This document shows, in pieces, positions 55,709 through 62,648 of a stretch of 64,000 nucleotides of DNA. Below the pieces are notes generated by a model that was not told where the DNA came from, searched no databases, and saw only the letters and a list, made by a program, of their open reading frames with translations. The stretch spans positions 186,001 through 250,000 of the forward strand of contig JACJZN010000009.1 of assembly GCA_020635565.1 (NCBI GenBank), read 5' to 3'. A program made the translations under genes and the position numbers. Within the stretch, counting starts at the first letter, position 1, and the number at the start of each line of letters is the position of its first letter. The DNA comes from Flavobacteriales bacterium. Its GTDB lineage: Bacteria > Bacteroidota > Bacteroidia > Flavobacteriales_D > Parvicellaceae.

Positions 55709-56079
55709 GTACACTGAACATAAATAAAACAAAGAATACCCCCGCAGTTCATGCTGAAATTGAAGGAGGGCAAGTTTTGATCAGTGTGGTTGGAAATACT
55801 TTTCCGGAAAATGCGAAGCAATTCTATGCTCAATTGATCGATTGGCTCAAGGAAAATGCGAATGAGATAGATTCTGTGGATTTCGATGCAGATTTTCATT
55901 ATATGGCAAGTTCCTCTCTGATCTGTTTCTTGGATGTACTTAGGACCGCTATTCAGCTTGTGGGAGTAGACAAATGTTCTCTAAAATGGAAATATGAAGA
56001 GGACGATGATGATATTCTTAAGATTGGACAGAATTTTAGTAAGATCCTCTCTATCAATATTGACCTGATAGCTTACTAG
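55705..56079 (+). CDS. siaC: SiaC-family regulatory phosphoprotein (DUF1987)
   Basis: The 124-residue protein has a GTG start overlapping the siaB stop. It shows the family core: NTPAVHAEIEGGQVLISVVG, TFPENAKQFYAQLIDWL, and HYMASSSLICFLDVL. The Ser-rich MASSS at 67-71 aligns by position with the phosphorylated Thr68 of Pseudomonas SiaC (recalled alignment, so approximate), giving S69-S71 as candidate sites. In Pseudomonas, unphosphorylated SiaC activates the diguanylate cyclase SiaD. No cyclase is present in this window, so the target here is unknown. Confidence 0.88.
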   Translation: MSTLNINKTKNTPAVHAEIEGGQVLISVVGNTFPENAKQFYAQLIDWLKENANEIDSVDFDADFHYMASSSLICFLDVLRTAIQLVGVDKCSLKWKYEEDDDDILKIGQNFSKILSINIDLIAY

Positions 56080-56080
56080 G

Positions 56081-56503
56081 CTAATCTTCTTTCCGTTTCT
56101 TTCGTTGCTGAATTAGGTTCAGTGTAATAAAGAGAATATTCAGGATTAACCAGTAATAATATCCGATTCTAAGGATTCCAAGATCACCATATCTCAGTAG
56201 CCAGCTTGAAGATCCGATTAAAACCAATAGCCCTACAATGGCAATGGCATAAAAGTTCAATTTTTTTCTGAGTAGCCAAAAGATCAGAACGATATCCAAC
56301 ACTGGAGTGATCAATAGGAGCATCTTCCAGAGGTATTCAGAATAGGATTCTGAACTCATTACACTAACGCCCTGCATAACAAAAGCTTCGAATCCATTAA
56401 GAGTTACGCCAAAACTGAAATCAAGCACAGGCAGAAAAAAGCCAATTATGAACAGGATGAACAAAATGGATGTAAGAATGATATTTTTCTGTTTGCTAGT
56501 CAT
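56081..56503 (-). CDS. four-helix membrane protein of unknown function
   Basis: The 140-residue protein has four hydrophobic segments (about 10-28, 55-78, 85-105, 112-132) and a basic C-terminus (QQRKKRKED). It is last in the TonB-receptor operon, with a one-base overlap with the lyase gene. No family recognised. Confidence 0.65.
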   Translation of the reverse strand: MTSKQKNIILTSILFILFIIGFFLPVLDFSFGVTLNGFEAFVMQGVSVMSSESYSEYLWKMLLLITPVLDIVLIFWLLRKKLNFYAIAIVGLLVLIGSSSWLLRYGDLGILRIGYYYWLILNILFITLNLIQQRKKRKED

Positions 56504-57369
56504 TAATGTGGAAATACACTCAGAGCCAATTCCATTGATTTGGCAAACTCTGACTCATTGAGTCCGTGAATGATATTGTTTTTATTCAAATAACTAATTA
56601 GGTTTTCTGTTGGCATGTTACCGGTAAGGTCATCTTTCGCCATAGGGCATCCTCCATATCCCTTGATAGCACTATCAAATCTTTGACAACCATTTTCAAT
56701 TGATGAATGGATTTTTTCTTCCCATTTATCTGGAGTTGTGTGCAAATGTGCTCCTATCTCTACCTCAGGAAAATTAGGGATCAAATGACTAAAGATCCAC
56801 TGTATGGTTTCTGGTGATGAACTACCAATTGTGTCAGACATGGATAGGATCTTTACACCGTAAGTGTTAACTAGTTTGTTTGCCCATTCTGCAACGATCT
56901 CAGCACTCCAGGGATCGTCATATGGATTGCCGAAAGCCATAGAGAAATATGTTACTAATTCTTTATTTCTGCGGGAAGCTGTTGACATTACTTCATCCAG
57001 TCTTGATAGGGATTCTTCAATAGTTGAATTAATGTTCCTTTGTTGAAATGTGGCTGAAATCGAGAATGGAAATCCTAAGTAAGTAATCTCATCGAATTCC
57101 ACCGCACTTTCTGCACCACGTTTATTGGCAACGATTACAAGAAGTTTTGAGATAGTGTCCTTCAGATCCAGAAGTTTAATGACTTCTGCAGTATCTTGTA
57201 ATTGAGGAATTGCTTTGGGAGAAACAAAACTTCCCATGTCCAATGTGTCAAATCCTACTTTTAGCAATTGATTAATGTAAGCAGCTTTCGTCTTCGTAGG
57301 AATAAAGTCGGTTAATCCTTGCATTGCATCTCTAGGACACTCAATTATTTTAATGCGTTTTTCGCTCAT
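56503..57369 (-). CDS. mvaB: hydroxymethylglutaryl-CoA lyase
   Basis: The 288-residue enzyme is a DRE-TIM barrel lyase that splits HMG-CoA into acetyl-CoA and acetoacetate, the last step of leucine catabolism. It shows ECPRDAMQG (D14), MGSFVSPKAIPQLQD, the metal-binding IGAHLHTT (H208, H210) and GGCPMAKDDLTGNMPTE with the catalytic cysteine C241. It lies inside a TonB-receptor operon with one-base overlaps on both sides, an odd setting for this enzyme. Confidence 0.92.
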   Translation of the reverse strand: MSEKRIKIIECPRDAMQGLTDFIPTKTKAAYINQLLKVGFDTLDMGSFVSPKAIPQLQDTAEVIKLLDLKDTISKLLVIVANKRGAESAVEFDEITYLGFPFSISATFQQRNINSTIEESLSRLDEVMSTASRRNKELVTYFSMAFGNPYDDPWSAEIVAEWANKLVNTYGVKILSMSDTIGSSSPETIQWIFSHLIPNFPEVEIGAHLHTTPDKWEEKIHSSIENGCQRFDSAIKGYGGCPMAKDDLTGNMPTENLISYLNKNNIIHGLNESEFAKSMELALSVFPH

Positions 57370-58340
57370 TATTCACAGATCAAGGTGTCATAGGCTGGGG
57401 CATAACCGGCCCAAATTCCAATTCCTCCTTCAATATTGAAAGGTAAATTTCCAGGAGAAGCAAATGGACTACCTGCGGTAGCAGCTTGATTCTCTAATGC
57501 ACGAATATATAGAAAATTTTCACGAGTTGTGGAGCAGAATTTAATGACGACTGTATCTCCTGTTTTAAAGTAGCCTTCTTCAGGTCCTTCATCATCCTGG
57601 CCTTCCAGATTGCCAATTTCCCCTCTGTTATAAGCAAAGTCAAAAGTCAGACCATTAAAGAATTTGTCATCAAAAATAGAGCCGAATGGTGCAATTGGAA
57701 ACGGATCCTTCACTGTTCCAGCCTCCACACCATAAGTGTGAATATTTATTCTTTGAGCATACCAGCGATAGTAGTTACCCACTGTGTCTGGATCAGTCAG
57801 ATAAGCCCAGACAAAACCAAGAGAGTCGAGATCCCCTTCAACCTCAAACCAGGTGCTATCCAAAGGAACAATTCCAGGGATCTTGGTAGAACTAGTCAAG
57901 ATTTTACCATCAATATCCACTTCTAAATGATAGAGTTTATTTTCTTCACCCATCGCATTTGGATCCAGAGAGGTGTAAATACAATAATCAAAAAATCCAA
58001 GGCTTTCAGCTGGAATTCCAGTCAGCGCACTTACATCATCTAATAAAGAATCAGGAATACTACTGGAACATATTTCTGTAAGAACAAATGTATTTCCATC
58101 AGAATTGGTCATGGTAATAATAGCATCATGAACGAATGTTCCGAAAACGGATTCAACAGATGCCTCATCAAAATATCCTTGAGTTTCTGAAAGAATCACA
58201 ATTGGAGGTGTATTGACTTCAATTCTTCCTTCCACTACGTATTCTTGATCAACTTCCGGTAGGTCTATTTCAATTGCCTTCTGGCAACTAACTAGCATCA
58301 CTGCAAATACCACAAATGCTATGTACTTCATCATTTTCAT
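57369..58340 (-). CDS. DUF4249 lipoprotein, partner of TonB-dependent receptor
   Basis: The 323-residue protein has a lipoprotein signal with lipobox LVSC (C19) and a DUF4249 domain: EYVVEGRIEVNTPPIVILSE, DAIITMTNSDGN, YHLEVDIDGKILTSSTKIP, YYRWYAQRIN. DUF4249 proteins are usually encoded next to SusC-like receptors and are thought to act like SusD as surface substrate-binding partners. The one-base overlap with the receptor stop supports this. Confidence 0.9.
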   Translation of the reverse strand: MKMMKYIAFVVFAVMLVSCQKAIEIDLPEVDQEYVVEGRIEVNTPPIVILSETQGYFDEASVESVFGTFVHDAIITMTNSDGNTFVLTEICSSSIPDSLLDDVSALTGIPAESLGFFDYCIYTSLDPNAMGEENKLYHLEVDIDGKILTSSTKIPGIVPLDSTWFEVEGDLDSLGFVWAYLTDPDTVGNYYRWYAQRINIHTYGVEAGTVKDPFPIAPFGSIFDDKFFNGLTFDFAYNRGEIGNLEGQDDEGPEEGYFKTGDTVVIKFCSTTRENFLYIRALENQAATAGSPFASPGNLPFNIEGGIGIWAGYAPAYDTLICE

Positions 58341-60742
58341 TAAAATTTAAAGTTCCAGGTTACTGATGGTAAAATTGGGAAAAGAGATATTTGATAGCCA
58401 TTCACCTTCAAATTGTTCTGAGACAGATCCCCCGAGTAATCAAAGAAGATGAAATAAGGATTAGCTCGATTGTAAATGTTGTACACCGAAAAGTTCCAAC
58501 TGGATTGAACCCTCTTTTTCTTCAGAGTTATATCTCCTGTATCGGGATCAACAACTTCTTTGTGCGTTTTTCCAGTATAGGTCACAGAAATATCTCCTCG
58601 GTGATAAGGAATCATTCGATATCCATTTCTGGTACTCCAAACGGTGATGAGTCTGTTTTCTGTAAATGAATAGAATCGTCTTTCAGGCAGAGAAATCGCA
58701 TTACCAGTAGCATAAACGAAGATTAATCCAACATTCCATCTTTCAGTGATATCATATTGCAGGGCTACTGATAGATCATGTCTTCTGTCGTATTTTGCAG
58801 GAAATTCAAGACCACCATCAATGTCGTCAAATGTTCTCATCGTTCTGGACCATGTGTAACCAATCCATCCGTTGAATTGTCCTTTGGCTTTTTTTACAAA
58901 AAATTCTGCTCCGTAACTATACCCATTTCCAAAGGTCAATTGATTATCAACGTTATCTGCCACGTTGTCTTCAGGTTGAGCATTTTCTTTATACTCAATG
59001 AGATTCTTCAGGTCCTTATAATAAACTTCCACTGAGGTCTCCCAAGTATTTTTGTTGAAATTTCTAAAGTATCCTATGCTGTACTGGGTTCCTATCTGAG
59101 GTTTTACTAATTCTGAAGATGGAAACCAAAGATCGGTAGGTAGTGACACAGAAGAGATCGAAGCAAGGTGCACGTATTGGTAATTATGAGCAAAGCCTGC
59201 TTTTATTGATGATTTGTCTGGAAGTAAGTAACGCATAGAAGCTCTTGGTTCCCACCCTCCATAAAATACGATTTTATCCCCTTTTCCGTAGACAGTGGTT
59301 GAGTCTGTTTTTCCGGTTGTAGGATTTTTATGATACCTTGTAAACGGACCAACCTGTTGAAACATGGAGTATCTTATTCCAGCATTTATGGTGAGGTTTT
59401 CATTTAAATCAAATTCATCCTGAATATAAGCGGCACCTTCATATGCAAAGATCTTAACCGTTTCTCCTGTGTCAAATTCGGTATCTCCGCTGCTTGCAGA
59501 CACACTTGTTGGAATGAAACGATGACGAATAAAATTCCAGCCGGCTTGAATTTCATTTCTAGTACTCATAAAATAAGTTAGATCCTGCTTAAAATTCCAG
59601 TCTCTGATTCCTGAGGAGATCTCGAATCTGAAATCATCAACTCTAGAGGAGAAACCAAAGTCAAAGTCTGTAAGAATGGCTGTAGTATTTAAGAATAATT
59701 TATCATTGAACAGGTGGTTCCATCTTAATGATCCAGTGGCATTTCCCCAAGGAACATCAAAATTGATCCCAATGTTCTTATCTCGGTAAGTAAAAACATC
59801 CCTTCCAAAGTAACCGCTCAGAAATATTCGATCTTTATCTGAAATTCTCCAGTTGAACTTTGCTGTCAGGTCATAAAAGTGATATCCAGATCCTTTGATT
59901 GCAGCTGTTTCTTTAATGAACGGATCAATTAAAACATCAATGTAGGTTCTTCTTGCAGAGATTATGAAGGAAGCGGTGTCTTTTTTTATCGGCCCTTCTA
60001 CGGTCAAGCGAGATGCGATTACTCCGATACCACCTTCTGCGTGATACTCTTTATAGTTTCCATCCTTCATGTTGATGTCGAGAACGGAGGCAAGCTTAGT
60101 CCCATACTTAGCAGGCATACCTCCTTTGATCATGTTGATGTTCTTAATAGCATCCGCATTGAAAACCGAGAAAAAGCCAAAGAGGTGTGAGGCATTATAT
60201 ACTGGAGCTCCGTCCAATAAAATTAAATTTTGGTCTGGACCACCACCTCTTACATAAAATCCTGTGTTACCCTCTCCTGAAGATTGAACTCCAGGAAGTA
60301 ACTGAATGGTTTTAAGAACATCGACTTCACCCATGAATGCAGGTAGCGACTTGATCTTATCCACACTCAGGTCGATCTGTCCCATTTGAGTAGAGTTGGT
60401 GTTGTCAGTTGCTTTTCCTTCTACCACAACCTCTTCCATAATCTCAGAACTTTCACCCAGTTCTACATTCATTTTTAAATCTCCATTCAGCTCGATCTTT
60501 TTCATTTGATCTGCAAAGCCTACGAAAGTATACTTCACTTCGTAATTTCCTTCTGGAATAGTTAGAGAATAAAAGCCGTAAACATTACTGGTTGCTCCTT
60601 TTGATATACTGGGAACAAAAACGGTAGCTCCGATAAGTACTTCACCTGTTGATTTGTCCTTGATGTAGCCGCTCAAGGTATAATTCTTCTGGGCGAAGGT
60701 CAGAATTGGGAGTAGTAAAATAAATAAAATGATGTTTTTCAT
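58340..60742 (-). CDS. TonB-dependent receptor with N-terminal carboxypeptidase-regulatory domain
   Basis: The 800-residue outer-membrane protein has a signal peptide (1-17, ends TFAQ). A carboxypeptidase-regulatory-like domain (about 20-105; LSGYIKDKSTGEVLIGATVF) is followed by a plug domain (about 125-235; TIQLLPGVQSSGEGNTGFYVRGGGPDQ, LLDGAPVYNASHLFGFFSVF). The 22-strand barrel ends in WNFKF. It imports an unknown ligand with energy from TonB-ExbBD. It leads a four-gene operon with DUF4249, mvaB and a membrane protein, all joined by one-base overlaps. Confidence 0.94.
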   Translation of the reverse strand: MKNIILFILLLPILTFAQKNYTLSGYIKDKSTGEVLIGATVFVPSISKGATSNVYGFYSLTIPEGNYEVKYTFVGFADQMKKIELNGDLKMNVELGESSEIMEEVVVEGKATDNTNSTQMGQIDLSVDKIKSLPAFMGEVDVLKTIQLLPGVQSSGEGNTGFYVRGGGPDQNLILLDGAPVYNASHLFGFFSVFNADAIKNINMIKGGMPAKYGTKLASVLDINMKDGNYKEYHAEGGIGVIASRLTVEGPIKKDTASFIISARRTYIDVLIDPFIKETAAIKGSGYHFYDLTAKFNWRISDKDRIFLSGYFGRDVFTYRDKNIGINFDVPWGNATGSLRWNHLFNDKLFLNTTAILTDFDFGFSSRVDDFRFEISSGIRDWNFKQDLTYFMSTRNEIQAGWNFIRHRFIPTSVSASSGDTEFDTGETVKIFAYEGAAYIQDEFDLNENLTINAGIRYSMFQQVGPFTRYHKNPTTGKTDSTTVYGKGDKIVFYGGWEPRASMRYLLPDKSSIKAGFAHNYQYVHLASISSVSLPTDLWFPSSELVKPQIGTQYSIGYFRNFNKNTWETSVEVYYKDLKNLIEYKENAQPEDNVADNVDNQLTFGNGYSYGAEFFVKKAKGQFNGWIGYTWSRTMRTFDDIDGGLEFPAKYDRRHDLSVALQYDITERWNVGLIFVYATGNAISLPERRFYSFTENRLITVWSTRNGYRMIPYHRGDISVTYTGKTHKEVVDPDTGDITLKKKRVQSSWNFSVYNIYNRANPYFIFFDYSGDLSQNNLKVNGYQISLFPILPSVTWNFKF

Positions 60743-60760
60743 ATCACCTTAAAAGCGGTG

Positions 60761-60768
60761 CAAAGTTA
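60761..60768 (-). promoter_or_regulatory. -7 box (TAACTTTG) for the TonB-receptor operon
   Basis: It is an exact TAnnTTTG on the minus strand, 19 bp before the ATG at 60742. A TTTAG element about 20 bp further upstream partly fits the -33 box. Confidence 0.48.
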
Positions 60769-60803
60769 AGGGGAATAAGTAAACTAAAGATTAATTTTAG
60801 CAT

Positions 60804-60840
60804 AAAAAAAGGTCCAATATCAATTTGACACTGGACCTTT
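60804..60840 (-). terminator. terminator after fumC
   Basis: A perfect 9-bp stem AAAGGTCCA/TGGACCTTT (60808-60816 with 60832-60840) is followed by a T run on the minus strand, 19 bp past the fumC stop. Confidence 0.88.
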
Positions 60841-60858
60841 CAAAATCGTTTTTTGTAT

Positions 60859-62256
60859 TTAGTTCAAAGAACCAATCATTTTCTTAGGATCTACCCATTC
60901 ATCGTACTCTTCTGCAGTAACATAGCCCAAACGGATTGCTTCTTCCTTCAAAGTTGTTCCATTTTCGTGTGCTGTGTTTGCGATCTCAGCCGCTTTATAG
61001 TATCCAATTTTTGTATTTAAAGCAGTAACCAACATTAAAGAATTGTTTAGTAATTCATCAATTCTTTTCTGGTTTGCCTCTATACCCTGAGCACAGTGCT
61101 CGTCAAACGAACGACAAGCATCTCCAATTAATCTAGCTGATTGTAGGAAATTTGCTGCCATTACTGGTTTGAAGACATTCAATTCGTAATGTCCTTGAGT
61201 TCCGCCTATGGTAATAGCAACATCGTTACCCATTACTTGAGCACAAACCATGGTCATTGCTTCAGATTGAGTTGGATTAACCTTACCGGGCATGATCGAT
61301 GAGCCAGGCTCATTTGCTGGGATGATCAATTCTCCGATACCTGATCTTGGCCCTGATGCCATCATTCTGATATCGTTAGCGATCTTGTTCAAAGAAACTG
61401 CTAATTGTTTCAAAGCTCCATGTGACTCAACGATAGCATCATGAGCGGCAAGTGCTTCAAATTTGTTTTCAGCAGTTCTGAAAGGTAAGCCTGTGAACTC
61501 TGCAATTTTCTTAGCGACTAAAACGTCATAGCCAGCAGGTGTGTTCAATCCTGTTCCAACAGCTGTTCCTCCTAATGCTAATTCAGAAAGATGATCCAAT
61601 GTGTTTTTCAGGGCTTTGAGTCCATGATTCAATTGAGAAACATAACCAGAAAATTCTTGACCAATTGTTAATGGAGTTGCATCCATCAAGTGCGTTCTAC
61701 CAATTTTAACTACATTTTTGAATTCTTCAGCTTTTGCCTTTAAGGTATCTCTCAATTGCTCAATGCCAGGGATTGTGTTATCAATCACCATTTTGTAGCA
61801 TGCAATGTGCATTCCTGTGGGGAATGTATCATTGGAAGACTGAGATTTATTGACATCATCATTTGGTTGAAGCGTTTTTTCTCCTTCACCAATTTTTTTT
61901 CCTGCCAAAACATGTGCTCTGTGAGCGATCACTTCATTCACATTCATGTTTGACTGTGTTCCGGAACCTGTTTGCCAGATTACCAATGGAAATTGATCGT
62001 CCAATGCTCCGGTCAAGATCTCATCACACACTTTGGAGATCATATCTCTCTTTTCGGAAGCCAAAACTCCTAGATCACAGTTGGCATGAGCCGCAGCTTT
62101 TTTCAAATAGGCAAATGCATGAACGATCTCTACCGGCATAGAAGCGGATGGACCAATCTTAAAGTTGTTTCTTGAACGTTCGGTTTGTGCACCCCAATAC
62201 TTGTCTGCAGGCACTTTTACTTCACCAATCGTGTCTTTTTCTATTCTAAATTCCAT
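60859..62256 (-). CDS. fumC: class II fumarate hydratase
   Basis: The 465-residue enzyme is a full-length FumC, interconverting fumarate and malate in the TCA cycle without an iron-sulfur cluster. It shows YWGAQTERSRNNF (20-32), WQTGSGTQSNMNVNEVIA, GRTHLMDATPLTIGQEFSGY with the catalytic-site THLMDA and the family signature GSSIMPGKVNPTQSEA. It is flanked by its own promoter box and terminator, so it is monocistronic. Confidence 0.97.
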   Translation of the reverse strand: MEFRIEKDTIGEVKVPADKYWGAQTERSRNNFKIGPSASMPVEIVHAFAYLKKAAAHANCDLGVLASEKRDMISKVCDEILTGALDDQFPLVIWQTGSGTQSNMNVNEVIAHRAHVLAGKKIGEGEKTLQPNDDVNKSQSSNDTFPTGMHIACYKMVIDNTIPGIEQLRDTLKAKAEEFKNVVKIGRTHLMDATPLTIGQEFSGYVSQLNHGLKALKNTLDHLSELALGGTAVGTGLNTPAGYDVLVAKKIAEFTGLPFRTAENKFEALAAHDAIVESHGALKQLAVSLNKIANDIRMMASGPRSGIGELIIPANEPGSSIMPGKVNPTQSEAMTMVCAQVMGNDVAITIGGTQGHYELNVFKPVMAANFLQSARLIGDACRSFDEHCAQGIEANQKRIDELLNNSLMLVTALNTKIGYYKAAEIANTAHENGTTLKEEAIRLGYVTAEEYDEWVDPKKMIGSLN

Positions 62257-62293
62257 TTGTATTAAAATTTATTTTTACCTTCGTTTTCGAACT

Positions 62294-62301
62294 CAAAGTT
62301 A
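62294..62301 (-). promoter_or_regulatory. -7 box (TAACTTTG) for fumC
   Basis: It is an exact TAnnTTTG on the minus strand, 38 bp before the ATG at 62256. It lies in the divergent gap shared with the small membrane protein gene. Confidence 0.47.
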
Positions 62302-62307
62302 GAAGTT

Positions 62308-62463
62308 ATGTTTTTAGGATTTGTATTATTTTTCTGTTTTTTCTTCATGGCATTCTGGATCCTTGTTTTTGTGATGGGATTCGTTGGTTTATGGGCTACT
62401 TGGGGTGGAATTGAGATGGCAAAAGCTAAATTTGCGAAGAAAGGATTTGACGAACAGGTATAG
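62308..62463 (+). CDS. small membrane protein, 51 residues
   Basis: The frame ATG (62308) to TAG (62463) encodes 51 residues: a hydrophobic, Phe- and Trp-rich membrane helix (about 2-32; MAFWILVFVMGFVGLWATW) followed by a basic, soluble tail (AKAKFAKKGFDEQV). It lies between divergent fumC and a terminator at 62484 on the same strand. A one-mismatch promoter box TACCTTCG is at 62276-62283. No family recognised. The membrane-helix/basic-tail layout and flanking signals favour a real gene. Confidence 0.55.
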   Translation: MFLGFVLFFCFFFMAFWILVFVMGFVGLWATWGGIEMAKAKFAKKGFDEQV

Positions 62464-62483
62464 TTCTGAAAGACTAGATATTT

Positions 62484-62519
62484 AAGTCCAGGCCTCCGTA
62501 GGAGTGTCTGGATTTTTTA
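62484..62519 (+). terminator. terminator after the small membrane protein gene
   Basis: TCCAG...CTGGA with an inner CTCC/GGAG stem (62487-62512) is followed by a T6 run. Confidence 0.75.
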
Positions 62520-62523
62520 TTTC

Positions 62524-62597
62524 GGGGAATTAGCTCAGTTGGCTAGAGCGCTACACTGGCAGTGTAGAGGTCAGCGGTTCGAATCCGCTATTCTCCA
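62524..62597 (+). tRNA. tRNA-Ala (anticodon GGC)
   Basis: GGGGAAT pairs with ATTCTCC in the acceptor stem, including the G3:U70 wobble that marks alanine tRNAs. The anticodon stem CTACA/TGTAG encloses CTGGCAG, giving GGC, which reads GCC. The D and T arms are standard. CCA is not encoded. Confidence 0.95.
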
Positions 62598-62609
62598 CAA
62601 AAGAATTCA

Positions 62610-62639
62610 AAGCTCAACACGATGTGTTGGGCTTTTTTG
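62610..62639 (+). terminator. terminator after tRNA-Ala
   Basis: AAGCTCAACAC (62610-62620) pairs with GTGTTGGGCTT with one G-T pair, followed by a T6 run. Confidence 0.8.
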
Positions 62640-62648
62640 TTGATAGGT

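Noticed and set aside
46859..56079. SpoIIE phosphatase and siaBC as one operon
   Set aside because: They are on opposite strands with DUF4197, a terminator and two other genes between them; only a functional link in trans is proposed.
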